In this document: positions 1-8,845 of the stretch, in pieces
How positions within the stretch are numbered: the first letter of the stretch is position 1
Layout of the letters: each line of letters begins with the position of its first letter
NCBI GenBank assembly: GCA_023665755.1
Contig: JAMPDF010000003.1
Location: forward strand, 76,572-140,571
Direction: 5' to 3'
DNA length: 64,000 nucleotides
From: Prevotella sp.
GTDB lineage: Bacteria; Bacillota_I; Bacilli_A; ML615J-28; CAG-313
Translations under genes and position numbers: made by a program
Notes under the pieces: generated by a model
The model's database searches: none
What the model saw: the letters and a program-made list of their open reading frames with translations, nothing else
What the model was told of the DNA's origin: nothing

Positions 1-340
1 ATATTCTACATCATTTTTTGTTCCTTTATATGTACCTATACTTTCTTCTGGTATAGTTACTGTTGGAGTAGGTTCTTCAACTACATCACAAGTTATTACT
101 AAACTGTAATCACTATTCATCACCATCACTTGAGCAGGTGAATCTCCCCATGGTGCCATATAGGTAACATAATATGTTTCACTATTATATGTACCAGTCC
201 ATCCTTCATATTCATCATATTCACTTGGAACAAAAGTTGTACCATTGATAGTAATTGTATCTTTTGTAATTACTACAATATATTCTACATCATTTTTTGT
301 TCCCTTATATGTGCCGATACTTTCTTCTGGTATAACTACC
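1..340 (-). repeat. 279-bp period tandem repeat inside lipoprotein gene
   Basis: Bases 1 to about 55 repeat almost exactly at 280 to about 335, an offset of 279 bases or 93 codons. The unit encodes one of the G-T-Y-x-G modules of the lipoprotein. More copies may lie beyond the window. Confidence 0.8.
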
Positions 341-2811
341 TCTGAAGGATTTGGATTATCAGCCTTTTTGGTAACAATATAGTTTTCACGCATTGTACCG
401 ATTTGAAGTTTATCATCAGAATAGTAGAAAGAAATATAATATTCACTTACTTCTCCAAGTTTTCCTTCATAACCAGTTGCATCTTTATTGGTAATGACAT
501 AACGAACATCATTGATAACAATACCTGCATATGTAATAACAACAGTAATATTATTGGCCTCATTTACCCAAGTTCCTACATATCCATCTTCTATTTCAAA
601 ATAAGCTTCTGGTGTCAATGTAGTTGCAAAAGAACTAGAGAAATCATTTCTTGCAAAATATAATTCTTTACTAATTTCATCATCTACTAAAACTAGATAA
701 TATGTTTCACCATTATATTTACCTACTAATCCAGTTTGTTCTGTATATCCTGTAATAGTAAATTCAATATCATCTACAAAGACAACTTTAGAATGAACTT
801 CTATCTTATGTCCTTCACCTTTCCAAATTCCTTTATATGCATCTGGAATCACTACATCTTTTGTTTCTTCATCTAATGTATAAATACGTACAACATAACC
901 TTCTGCGTTAAATTGTGCTAATTCATTGGCATTTGACCACATCATCAAACTATATGTCACACCATCTAATGTACCTACAAAACCTTCTTGGCTAGAATAA
1001 CTTGTTACAATAAACTCTACACCATCTATAAAAATGCCTTCTTTTGTAACTACAACTTGATGTTGATCATCACTATTCCATGTTCCCATATATGGATCTA
1101 GTACACTAGTTTGAACCATATTTTCAAAGTTTACTGGAACAATGGTTGAATTGATATTGCTGTAAGTAAGGGTAACTGTTCCTTTATAACCATATACTAC
1201 ATATTCATATACAATTTGATACAATTCACCATCTTTTACAGTCATTTGTAAATAAGTCACATATGCACCTAATCGTTGTGCATCATAATCTTCACCAATC
1301 CATGTTGCAATTTCGGATGCGATTTCTGGAGTACGTGCTACAAAAGTACCATCTCCTACATATTCCATTACCGCAGGATCAAATGTATTGAATTTAGCTT
1401 GAACATCACCAATTGTTTTGAAATTAGAAAGTGCATCACCCACAGTAACAACTTTACCATCATATGCAAAACGATATACAAAACCATTTAATTCTAAGTA
1501 TCCATATGTAATACCATCAGTTGCATAATCAGAATAGATCGATTTGTCATCTACATATACATTATAAACAACATCTTCTTCACCAGCCCATTCATCCACA
1601 TGAACAAGCGTATAATTATTGGTAATTTTTGCTAATGCTTCTTCTAATTGGCTATGTTCAGGTGATTTTTCGAAAGGTTTTACTTCTACTCCACTCTTAG
1701 CTGTACCATGTTCAGTAATATCAAATGTATATGTAGATACATATGTATCTATAATATTACCTTCGCTATCTTCCACTTCAATTGGTTCAGTCACAAATTC
1801 TAGTTTTACAATTTTATCATCACTTACATATACATAGAATTTTTCAATAGACTCTTCCCATCCTGTGATACAAGATGCAACTGGTTTTCTGAGATATTTG
1901 AGTTCATATTTACCAGGTTCAACCATTTCAAAATCACTCACGGTTAAATCTTTAAACGGATTATCATATTCATCAAATGGTTCACCAAGATCAACTATAT
2001 ATACTTTATTTGTCATACTAATATATGGTTGTCCACAATTTCCTTCATAATTGATAAAACCAAGATTATACAATACCTCACCGGTTGCAAGATCTGTCTC
2101 AACTTGGGAAACAGATTCTGCATCAAAGATAGTCACTAATGTATGTTGGACAGGTGTTTCATCTTTTTCATATACAAGTGTATATTGGCCTGTACATTTT
2201 AAAGCAGTTTGAACTGATTGCAATGCGGCAAGCGGAATAGTTTTATCCACTTCTTTAGTGATGACCTCAATTTGTGTATATTTGGTCAAAACAAATTGAC
2301 ATGTTCCCTTTGCAAAGTCTTGAACTTCATTATTGATGCTTACACTGACAATTTCAAAATTATCTTTAGCTGTTGCAACGAATGTAACTTGTGTGCCTTC
2401 AAGATATTTTCCGTCTTCTTGCTTTGCATCCTCTGGATAACTCAACTCATATGTAACTTGTGCATCATTTGCCTTTACTGATACAGCATAATAATGAAGA
2501 GATTCTCCTTGTTTTTCGAATTGAACATTTACTTTTGTATCTTGATAAATTGCAAATACATATTTACCATTATCTAGTTCAACTCCTTTTCCATTAACAT
2601 CTACTTTTACAATAGCATATCCTTCATTGGGTTGAACATCCAATGTAATGCTTGTCCCTTCTTTATATCCTTTGTCATTCGTTTCTTTTGTGTAAGTAAC
2701 TGACCCCTGCTCAGAATCAAATACTATATCTAAGCTATAATATGTAACAACACATGATGTTGCAAAAGTTAAACCTAACAAAAGAGTTATTATACATAAA
2801 AACTTTTTCAT
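1..2811 (-). CDS. Large repeat lipoprotein, 3' end beyond window
   Basis: An open frame runs from ATG at 2811 to the window edge with no stop, giving 937 codons and no C-terminus. The first 20 residues are a lipoprotein signal (basic start, hydrophobic core, FATSC ending at Cys20), so it should be anchored on the outer face of the membrane. Residues of about 25-200 hold two beta-rich modules of the bacterial-repeat type (G-S-V ... G-T-x-V-T ... N-x-G-Y). From about residue 590 onward come at least five copies of a module with the pattern G-T/I-W/Y ... G-I-x-I-x-G/D-x-x-F ... G-x-x-G-x-x-x-x-x-x-Y. The last two complete or partial copies are 93 residues apart and nearly identical in DNA. AGGAGG lies 6 bases before the start. 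Function is unknown; it looks like a surface or ligand-binding protein. It is an isolated transcription unit with its own promoter. Confidence 0.85.
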   Translation of the reverse strand, partial: MKKFLCIITLLLGLTFATSCVVTYYSLDIVFDSEQGSVTYTKETNDKGYKEGTSITLDVQPNEGYAIVKVDVNGKGVELDNGKYVFAIYQDTKVNVQFEKQGESLHYYAVSVKANDAQVTYELSYPEDAKQEDGKYLEGTQVTFVATAKDNFEIVSVSINNEVQDFAKGTCQFVLTKYTQIEVITKEVDKTIPLAALQSVQTALKCTGQYTLVYEKDETPVQHTLVTIFDAESVSQVETDLATGEVLYNLGFINYEGNCGQPYISMTNKVYIVDLGEPFDEYDNPFKDLTVSDFEMVEPGKYELKYLRKPVASCITGWEESIEKFYVYVSDDKIVKLEFVTEPIEVEDSEGNIIDTYVSTYTFDITEHGTAKSGVEVKPFEKSPEHSQLEEALAKITNNYTLVHVDEWAGEEDVVYNVYVDDKSIYSDYATDGITYGYLELNGFVYRFAYDGKVVTVGDALSNFKTIGDVQAKFNTFDPAVMEYVGDGTFVARTPEIASEIATWIGEDYDAQRLGAYVTYLQMTVKDGELYQIVYEYVVYGYKGTVTLTYSNINSTIVPVNFENMVQTSVLDPYMGTWNSDDQHQVVVTKEGIFIDGVEFIVTSYSSQEGFVGTLDGVTYSLMMWSNANELAQFNAEGYVVRIYTLDEETKDVVIPDAYKGIWKGEGHKIEVHSKVVFVDDIEFTITGYTEQTGLVGKYNGETYYLVLVDDEISKELYFARNDFSSSFATTLTPEAYFEIEDGYVGTWVNEANNITVVITYAGIVINDVRYVITNKDATGYEGKLGEVSEYYISFYYSDDKLQIGTMRENYIVTKKADNPNPSEVVIPEESIGTYKGTKNDVEYIVVITKDTITINGTTFVPSEYDEYEGWTGTYNSETYYVTYMAPWGDSPAQVMVMNSDYSLVITCDVVEEPTPTVTIPEESIGTYKGTKNDVEY

Positions 2812-2834
2812 ACGTTTCCTCCTATTTTTTTAAT

Positions 2835-2863
2835 ATTATATCATATATTAATTGAAATAGCAA
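2835..2863 (-). promoter_or_regulatory. Promoter of repeat lipoprotein
   Basis: Read on the minus strand: TTGCTA (2863-2858), a 17-base spacer, then TATAAT (2840-2835), 24 bases before the lipoprotein ATG. Confidence 0.7.
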
Positions 2864-2900
2864 TTCATATTAGTTGAAATCGTTTACAATTATAAAAAAG

Positions 2901-2929
2901 AAAAAAGTTGAAAGTCTCTATCTTTCAAC
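2901..2929 (-). terminator. Terminator of rlmI-dapF-symporter operon
   Basis: GTTGAAAG pairs with CTTTCAAC around a 7-base loop, followed on the minus strand by a run of T. The symporter's TAG stop lies inside the hairpin loop, so this TAG must act as a stop. Confidence 0.8.
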
Positions 2930-4315
2930 TTTTTCTTCTTGCAACCCCTCTTTGGTTTCTTTAGCGATGACACCACTTAGAGCAAGTAGAGCAACTAAAT
3001 TAGGTAATGCCATTAAAGCGTTAAAAATCTCAGCTATATTCCATATAGTATTGACTTCCAAAAAAGCCCCCATAAATAGCACGGCTATATATAGCCATTG
3101 ATATACTTTTTCAATCCATTTATTTCCATTGGTCAAATAGTCTAAACAACGCACACCATATAAATTCCATCCAACGATAGTTGTAAAAGCAAAACAAGCA
3201 ATACATAAGAGTAATAAAACGGATCCCACTAAACTAGGAAAAGGAAGACCTGTAGTAAAGGCATAGTTGGTAATAGAAATCCCTTGATGACCGCTAGACC
3301 ATGCTCCCGTAACTACAATGCAAATACCCGTTAATGTACAAATAATGACTGTACCTAAAAATGTAGATGTCATAGCTATTAATCCTTGATGAACAGGATG
3401 ATTCGACCGACCAGTCGCTAAAGCAATAGGGGCACTACCAAGACCGGCCTCATTACTAAATATTCCTTTAGCTACTCCTTCTTGAATGGCATTTCGCACT
3501 GTAATAGCTACTACTCCGCCTGCTGCAGCTTGCCCTGTGAAAGCCATTTTGACAATGGTGAGTAGACTTTCTGGTATGGCCGTGATATGTGTACAAAGGA
3601 TAACCAAACAAATCACTATATAAGTTATCGCCATTATAGGTACTATTTTTTCACAAGCACTACCAATTCTTTTTACTCCACCAATCAGTATCAGTGCAGC
3701 ACTCAATGTGACAATAATACCTGTAATGATGACGACAATCGATACAGGTTTACCGAATAAAGTAAACATATACATTCCATCTTTATCAAACACATTCTTA
3801 GCAGCATCGACTATACCATTCATTTGTGTCATTGTACCAATACCCAATATAGCCGCAAAGGCACCAAATATAGCAAATGCTTTTGCAAGCCATTTGAATT
3901 TTTTTCCCATTCCATATTCGATATAAGCATATGGACCGCCAATTAATCGATCATTTTCAATACGTCTATATCTAGTTGCTAAAAAACCTTCCGCATACTT
4001 TGTAGCCATACCTAAAAAAGCCGTAATGATCATCCAAAACAATGCCCCTGGACCACCAATGACAATAGCAGTGGCTACACCAGTAATATTTCCTGTACCT
4101 ACTGTTGCGGAAATAGAAATACATAACGCTTGAAATGTAGATACTTCGCCACTTCCTTCTTCTTTTTGAAATAAATAGCGAAATGCTCTACCTAGTTTTG
4201 TGATTTGAATTCCCTTTAATCTAATGGTTAGCCAAAGACCGACTACCATAATCAAAACAATTAAGGGAATTCCCCAGACCAAATCATGTATGCATTGTAT
4301 AAATGTGATAAACAT
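2918..4315 (-). CDS. Sodium:alanine/glycine symporter (AGCS family)
   Basis: A polytopic membrane protein of 465 residues that should import alanine or glycine together with Na+. It is close to the family's usual length, with about ten hydrophobic segments. Conserved blocks visible are the early G-T-G-N-I-x-G-V-A run followed by GGPGALFW, and the SNEAGLGSAP block near the middle, both typical of the AGCS family (AlsT/DagA-like). I chose ATG at 4315 because AGAGG sits 8 bases before it; a longer reading from 4357 would overlap dapF. It is the last gene of an rlmI-dapF-symporter operon and stops with TAG inside the terminator. Substrate (Ala versus Gly) cannot be told. Confidence 0.9.
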   Translation of the reverse strand: MFITFIQCIHDLVWGIPLIVLIMVVGLWLTIRLKGIQITKLGRAFRYLFQKEEGSGEVSTFQALCISISATVGTGNITGVATAIVIGGPGALFWMIITAFLGMATKYAEGFLATRYRRIENDRLIGGPYAYIEYGMGKKFKWLAKAFAIFGAFAAILGIGTMTQMNGIVDAAKNVFDKDGMYMFTLFGKPVSIVVIITGIIVTLSAALILIGGVKRIGSACEKIVPIMAITYIVICLVILCTHITAIPESLLTIVKMAFTGQAAAGGVVAITVRNAIQEGVAKGIFSNEAGLGSAPIALATGRSNHPVHQGLIAMTSTFLGTVIICTLTGICIVVTGAWSSGHQGISITNYAFTTGLPFPSLVGSVLLLLCIACFAFTTIVGWNLYGVRCLDYLTNGNKWIEKVYQWLYIAVLFMGAFLEVNTIWNIAEIFNALMALPNLVALLALSGVIAKETKEGLQEEKVER

Positions 4316-4326
4316 TACCATTTCCT

Positions 4327-5082
4327 CTAACTTTCTATATATGTTTTTATGAAACAAGATGGACCCATAATGTAGTTTTTACCCACTATCATAACGCCTC
4401 CATCGGATTGAATTTGGATTTCTTTTGGTTGAATCAAGCCAAGACGAAGTAAAACAGCATATGTAGCCATCATCCCTGTACCACAAGTAGCCGTAAAACC
4501 TACGCCTCTTTCATAGGTTTTGATATATATTTTTTCAGTAACTTCTTCTTGTTTTACTATGTCTATATTGACATTATTTTCAAAAGGAGGATACTGATAT
4601 AAATCAGGCGCATCACAAACTGCACTATCCCAATGAGAAGTAATCACTACACCATGCCAAACACCTGTATGAACCAAATAAACAGGATAGGTATGATGAT
4701 TGATATCTATCCACTTGGGAAAATCGGCCATTTGATTGAAATCCTCTAAATAACTTACTTGCATATCGACACGAACTAAAAAGGGTTCTATCGAAATAAT
4801 CTGAGCATGAACCACACCACTTTTTGTAATAACATCATTTTCTAATTCTGTAATCAACTGATGCATATAACAATAATGAATAAAACAACGAATACCATTG
4901 CCACACATTGTTGCTATACTACCATCTTGGTTATAAATAATCATTTCAAGAGGATGGGGTTTGACTAAGATAAAGCCATCATATTGGCTATTGCAATATT
5001 GCTTTGCGATATCACTATGATTCCATCTGTTTTGATAAAGGGCAATAATGAAGGTGTTATTACTTCCGTGATATATTTCCAT
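4327..5082 (-). CDS. dapF: Diaminopimelate epimerase
   Basis: Converts LL- to meso-diaminopimelate, the cytoplasmic step that supplies both lysine and the peptidoglycan cross-linking residue. Both active-site cysteines are visible: GNGIRC near residue 65-70 and TATCGTG near residue 205-210. At 251 residues it is somewhat shorter than the usual 270-280 but spans both halves of the fold. The ATG at 5082 is preferred over a GTG at 5091 because AGAGGGTG lies 6 bases before the ATG and would run into the GTG. The gene stops with TAG 11 bases before the symporter start. Its presence argues for a DAP-type cell wall and against a wall-less Mollicute. Confidence 0.92.
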   Translation of the reverse strand: MEIYHGSNNTFIIALYQNRWNHSDIAKQYCNSQYDGFILVKPHPLEMIIYNQDGSIATMCGNGIRCFIHYCYMHQLITELENDVITKSGVVHAQIISIEPFLVRVDMQVSYLEDFNQMADFPKWIDINHHTYPVYLVHTGVWHGVVITSHWDSAVCDAPDLYQYPPFENNVNIDIVKQEEVTEKIYIKTYERGVGFTATCGTGMMATYAVLLRLGLIQPKEIQIQSDGGVMIVGKNYIMGPSCFIKTYIES

Positions 5083-5123
5083 TTGCTTCACCCTCTCATA
5101 TACATTTTATGCAAAAATTTATA

Positions 5124-6293
5124 TTAAAGAACACGAAGAACAACGCATTTCAAATATAGGGATTCATCACTACCTAACCGTGTAGGATGATCTGGTGATT
5201 GAATTTTAAAATCTACCATTTGTACCATTTTCTTAGCGTCAACAGCTGCTTCTTTTAGCATTTGTAAAAATAATGCTGGAGACATATGTTGTGAACAAGA
5301 AAATGTCATTAAAATACCGTTTTTTTCGAGTAGTTTTAACGCACTCATATTGATTTCTTTATATCCTCGATATGCTCTTTCAACTGTATCTTTTGATTTA
5401 GTAAAAGCAGGTGGATCAAGCACAATTACATCAAATTTACCTTTGTGTTCTTCTTGTCTTAGATAATCGAATACATCCGTACAAATAACTTCTAACTCTA
5501 TTTGATTCAGTCTTGCATTTTCTAAAATATCTTGACATGCCTTTTGACTAATATCAAGTGCAGTTACGCTAGATGCACCATAATGAGCCGCATGTAACGC
5601 AAAGCCTCCTGTGTGAGAAAAGCAATCCAATACTCGTTTTCCATTCACATATTGTTTTAATGCTTTTCGATTGGTTTTCTGATCTAGAAAGTATCCTGTT
5701 TTTTGTCCATTTTCCAAGTCTACTTGTAAAAGTACACCATTTTCTTCTATAATAACATGGGGATTAAAATCTGCAGGATATAGTTTTTGCTTGATTGGTT
5801 CTAGTCCTTCCTTTAAACGAATGGGTGTATCACTTCGTTCCATAATTCCTTTGGGATGAAATATAGTTATTAATGCTTGTACAATCATATCTTTCCGCTT
5901 TTCCATACCTAATGATAATACTTGAATCGATAAATAATCCCCATATTTGTCCACAATCAGTCCAGGTAATAAATCTGCCTCACCAAACACTACACGACAG
6001 TTATTGAAAAAGCCCAAATTTTGGCGATAGGTATATGCACTAGATATGCGATCGACAAAAAAAGTTTCATCTATCATAATGGGTTCAAACGAAAGCATTC
6101 TTACCATAATTTTACTTGCGGTATTTAAAAAACCTCTCCCTATATATGTTCTATCATAGCTATATACATCACATAGTTCACCTGATGCAATTGTACCTTC
6201 AAATTTGTGAATTTCATTTGAAAAAATCCATGGATGTCCTTCTAAAATGCGTTGCTCTTCTGCTTTTTTTAAAATTACGCTTTGTATTCCCAT
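5124..6293 (-). CDS. rlmI: RlmI-type 23S rRNA (cytosine-5) methyltransferase
   Basis: A class I SAM-dependent RNA methyltransferase of 389 residues. An N-terminal PUA-like domain (about residues 1-75, with GHPWIFSNEI) is followed by a central domain and a Rossmann methyltransferase domain. The SAM-binding stretch VLDCFSHTGGFALHAA lies near residue 220, the catalytic VLDPPAFTKSK near 290 and FSCSQHM near 333. This matches the RlmI/YccW family, which methylates 23S rRNA at C1962 in E. coli; the exact target here is inferred. AAGGTG precedes the ATG. It is the first gene of the operon with dapF and the symporter, under a good promoter at 6321-6349. Confidence 0.88.
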   Translation of the reverse strand: MGIQSVILKKAEEQRILEGHPWIFSNEIHKFEGTIASGELCDVYSYDRTYIGRGFLNTASKIMVRMLSFEPIMIDETFFVDRISSAYTYRQNLGFFNNCRVVFGEADLLPGLIVDKYGDYLSIQVLSLGMEKRKDMIVQALITIFHPKGIMERSDTPIRLKEGLEPIKQKLYPADFNPHVIIEENGVLLQVDLENGQKTGYFLDQKTNRKALKQYVNGKRVLDCFSHTGGFALHAAHYGASSVTALDISQKACQDILENARLNQIELEVICTDVFDYLRQEEHKGKFDVIVLDPPAFTKSKDTVERAYRGYKEINMSALKLLEKNGILMTFSCSQHMSPALFLQMLKEAAVDAKKMVQMVDFKIQSPDHPTRLGSDESLYLKCVVLRVL

Positions 6294-6320
6294 ATCTTCA
6301 CCTTCATTATATTTTTTTTC

Positions 6321-6349
6321 ATTATAGTATAATGATGTTTTTTTTTCAA
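6321..6349 (-). promoter_or_regulatory. Promoter of rlmI operon
   Basis: Minus strand TTGAAA (6349-6344), 17-base spacer, TATAAT (6326-6321), 28 bases before the rlmI start. Confidence 0.75.
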
Positions 6350-6383
6350 ATAAATAACAAATTTATTGTTTCTTGAAGAATTA

Positions 6384-6424
6384 TGTCTTTTTGTTTAGAC
6401 ATATTTGTCTTCATAGTATAGACT
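6384..6424. promoter_or_regulatory. Two TGTCT...AGAC inverted repeats, operator-like
   Basis: TGTCT-N8-AGACA (6384-6401) and TGTCT-N9-AGAC (6406-6423) are spaced 22 bases apart, about two helical turns. They lie between the divergent rlmI operon and the XRE gene, upstream of a TATAAT at 6463-6468. This fits binding sites for the neighbouring XRE-family repressor; that link is inferred. Confidence 0.45.
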
Positions 6425-6497
6425 ATTTTGACCATTTTTAAAAATACAATGACATTTTAGGTTATAATGAGTAAAAAAGGGTCAAAGGTGGCAGGTT

Positions 6498-6779
6498 ATG
6501 CATTGGTGTAAAAGAATAAAAGACTTGCGTATAGATCACGATTTAACATTAAAAGAGCTTGCGCAAAAATTAGAAATTAGTGAAAGAACACTAGCTCGGT
6601 ATGAAAATGGGGTATCTAAACCGACAGTGGATGTATTAATCCAACTTGCCCTATATTTTAATGTCAGTGTAGACTATATTTGTGGAATGACAGAAGAGCG
6701 CTATGAAGAGCAACTCCATACCAAAGAAGATATTGCTTCTATTATTGAAAAGTTATATCAATTAAGTAAAAAATTATAA
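6498..6779 (+). CDS. XRE-family transcriptional regulator
   Basis: A 93-residue protein with a Cro/C1-type helix-turn-helix over residues 5-62. The second and third helices read LKELAQKLEISERTLARYE, followed by P-T-V-D-V-L-I-Q-L-A and the V-D-Y-I-C-G close typical of small XRE repressors. A short helical tail may dimerise. AAAGGTGG precedes the ATG. It is one of the few plus-strand genes and is transcribed alone, divergent from the rlmI operon, with paired inverted repeats in its upstream region. Target genes are unknown. Confidence 0.88.
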   Translation: MHWCKRIKDLRIDHDLTLKELAQKLEISERTLARYENGVSKPTVDVLIQLALYFNVSVDYICGMTEERYEEQLHTKEDIASIIEKLYQLSKKL

Positions 6780-6780
6780 A

Positions 6781-6822
6781 AGATTACAAGGAAAAGACTC
6801 TTTTCCTTGTAATCTTTTTTTA
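6781..6822. terminator. Bidirectional terminator
   Basis: A perfect 16-bp stem (AGATTACAAGGAAAAG with its complement) around a 3-base loop, with T-rich flanks on both strands. It lies between the convergent XRE gene and the GNAT gene. Confidence 0.9.
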
Positions 6823-7803
6823 TTTTAATGTTTTACTCATAGATGCAAAAGATTGAATGATTTTGAAACCTGCTCCCATATAAATATAGCGAGCATGATT
6901 AGTTAGACCCGTATAAAAAGTCATAAATTTTGCCCCATTCATCTTATTGTAATATGCCAAAGAACTGAACAATGCTTTTCCTAGTCCTTTTCCTCTTACT
7001 TCTTCTAAAATCGCAATGCCATCAAAATGTCCTCTTCCACTTTCTTCATTCCACATTGCACCAGTCCAGCCAACAATGCGATTGTTTTTTGTAACAACTA
7101 AGAAAGGATAAGGTTTTTCTAATTCAAGATTTGCGCGAATCACTTTTTCAAAATCATAAATATTTAAGTCACGATAAAATTCATTTATACCATAGTGCTT
7201 TGAAGGATCATATAATGTAATTTCAATGCCCTCTTTTTGGTTTTCTTCTAAAATGCGTTTGATATCTGTACTCAATTCGTAATTTTCTAAATCCAAATGA
7301 AAGGCATCTTGAAAGCCATATGCCTCATAACCTCTATGTAAGTAAAAGAAATACTCTTTTGAGTTTAGTCTGATACCTGGAGCACATGGGTGATCATGTT
7401 GATTCGTTTCTGGTATATACCAACTATAACAAGAAGGAAGAAAATATGCCGCAGCCACTTTATTACGACCATGTTCTTTAAAGTATGTTTCTAATTGCTT
7501 TAAAAGGGTTGAACCAATTCCTTGTCGCCGGTACTCCTTTTTCACAATAATTGCATTGATAATTCCTGCTACATCTGGATTATGGATATAAGCTTTTCGT
7601 AAATATCCAATCGAAAAAGCTATAAGCGTTTCTTCATCATAAACGACTGTGACTGCCTTATAATCGAAATCAGGGTTTGTTAACAATTTTTCTTCAAATG
7701 TTTCATAACTCATTGGCTTCAAAAAATATTCTTCAGTGACTACTTCATTCCATAATTGATTCATAGCTACTAAGTCTGCTTGTGTTGCTTGTTGATATTT
7801 CAT
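6820..7803 (-). CDS. Tandem-domain GNAT acetyltransferase
   Basis: 327 residues made of two GNAT folds. The first has the acetyl-CoA loop RRQGIGSTLL near residue 94; the second has RGKGLGKALF near residue 278. Between them lies a linker with the E-Y-F-F-Y-L-H-R-G-Y block that often closes the first GNAT domain. It should transfer an acetyl group from acetyl-CoA to an amine of unknown identity. AGAGG lies before the ATG, which starts one base after the upstream methyltransferase stop, so the two are translationally linked. Last gene of the four-gene operon starting at 11599. Confidence 0.85.
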   Translation of the reverse strand: MKYQQATQADLVAMNQLWNEVVTEEYFLKPMSYETFEEKLLTNPDFDYKAVTVVYDEETLIAFSIGYLRKAYIHNPDVAGIINAIIVKKEYRRQGIGSTLLKQLETYFKEHGRNKVAAAYFLPSCYSWYIPETNQHDHPCAPGIRLNSKEYFFYLHRGYEAYGFQDAFHLDLENYELSTDIKRILEENQKEGIEITLYDPSKHYGINEFYRDLNIYDFEKVIRANLELEKPYPFLVVTKNNRIVGWTGAMWNEESGRGHFDGIAILEEVRGKGLGKALFSSLAYYNKMNGAKFMTFYTGLTNHARYIYMGAGFKIIQSFASMSKTLK

Positions 7804-7804
7804 T

Positions 7805-8845
7805 TTATTTTCCTCTACTTTCTTTTAAAAATTCTTCTATTTCTGCTAGTTTAGCAAAAAAGCGTTCCCCATCCTTAACTTCTGGCAACATAAAAATATG
7901 CATTTCCGATACACTAGATATCTCATTTGATACGATTAAAATGGATTTTGCTTCCTCTGGTGTAATAAACATTTGTATAGGAAGTGTGATTAAAGCCAAA
8001 ATCTTGCCATGCTCTTTTACATATTGATGAAATACATCACTTTTTTCTTGTGAAAAAAATGAATTATTGATGAGATAAAACCCCATTCGTGATGAAGTGG
8101 TGAGAAAAAAGTGCTCTATTAATAAATATGGAAAATACCGAATCCCTTGATCATATAACTCAGAATGATAATTTTGATTTTCATAGGTATAATTGGCAAT
8201 ATCTGATACGATAGCATCTACCCCATCAACAGGAAACTCAAGGGCATCTTGATAATACATATCCAATTCTTCCATCATCAGATTTGCTTTATGCGCCGCC
8301 ACTTGTGCTAGTAAAGAATGATTATCCATCCCAATCATTTTAATATCCACTTGTGTATGATTTTGAATAGAAAACATCAAATTTCCTGTACCAAAATTAT
8401 TGTCTAATATAACAATATGCTTTTGTTCTCTAAAATAAGCATCGATACACTTTGCAAAAATTATACCAATAGCATCTGGTGTAATCAAATCAAGGGGAAA
8501 ATTAATATTTTTTAATGCCTTAATGTCTAGTAATAGCAGTGCCCTACGCATTTCTTCACTATTGACAGAATGCACCTCTATCATTTGTTGGAATATACTG
8601 AGCTTTTCATCAATTTGCTTTTTGACCTCTTCTGATACATATAATGATTTATTTTCTAAAAAATAATCGATTATCGCAAATAAACTTTCATAAAAATGGG
8701 TGGTTGGACGTTCTTTGTTATAATTGGTCACATCCGTATTTTCGATTTCTTCATCAATGCTGCCATAATAATGAAGCATAGTAGCCTCATCTAAGATATC
8801 TACAATTTGATTGATGATGTGTTCATCTTCTCTTTTATTTTCCAC
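7805..8845 (-). CDS. YtxK-like class I SAM-dependent methyltransferase
   Basis: 346 residues. The SAM-binding loop is visible as LDNNFGTGNLMF near residue 165, followed by the acidic I-G-M-D-N. At the position of the usual N-P-P-Y/F catalytic motif the sequence reads VSDIANYTY, close to the V-S-D-L-P-V form in the YtxK family rather than a classical adenine methyltransferase. The C-terminal block (T-L-P-I-Q-M-F ... A-K-S-I-L-I) also matches YtxK-type proteins. GTG at 8845 is chosen because GAGGAGG lies 9 bases before it; a TTG at 8863 would overlap that site. It overlaps the upstream gene by 11 bases. Substrate unknown. Confidence 0.75.
   Translation of the reverse strand: MENKREDEHIINQIVDILDEATMLHYYGSIDEEIENTDVTNYNKERPTTHFYESLFAIIDYFLENKSLYVSEEVKKQIDEKLSIFQQMIEVHSVNSEEMRRALLLLDIKALKNINFPLDLITPDAIGIIFAKCIDAYFREQKHIVILDNNFGTGNLMFSIQNHTQVDIKMIGMDNHSLLAQVAAHKANLMMEELDMYYQDALEFPVDGVDAIVSDIANYTYENQNYHSELYDQGIRYFPYLLIEHFFLTTSSRMGFYLINNSFFSQEKSDVFHQYVKEHGKILALITLPIQMFITPEEAKSILIVSNEISSVSEMHIFMLPEVKDGERFFAKLAEIEEFLKESRGK

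Noticed and set aside
1276..1491. Plus-strand frames at the left edge
   Set aside because: They are shadows of the repeat lipoprotein on the minus strand, which has a signal peptide, promoter and ribosome site.
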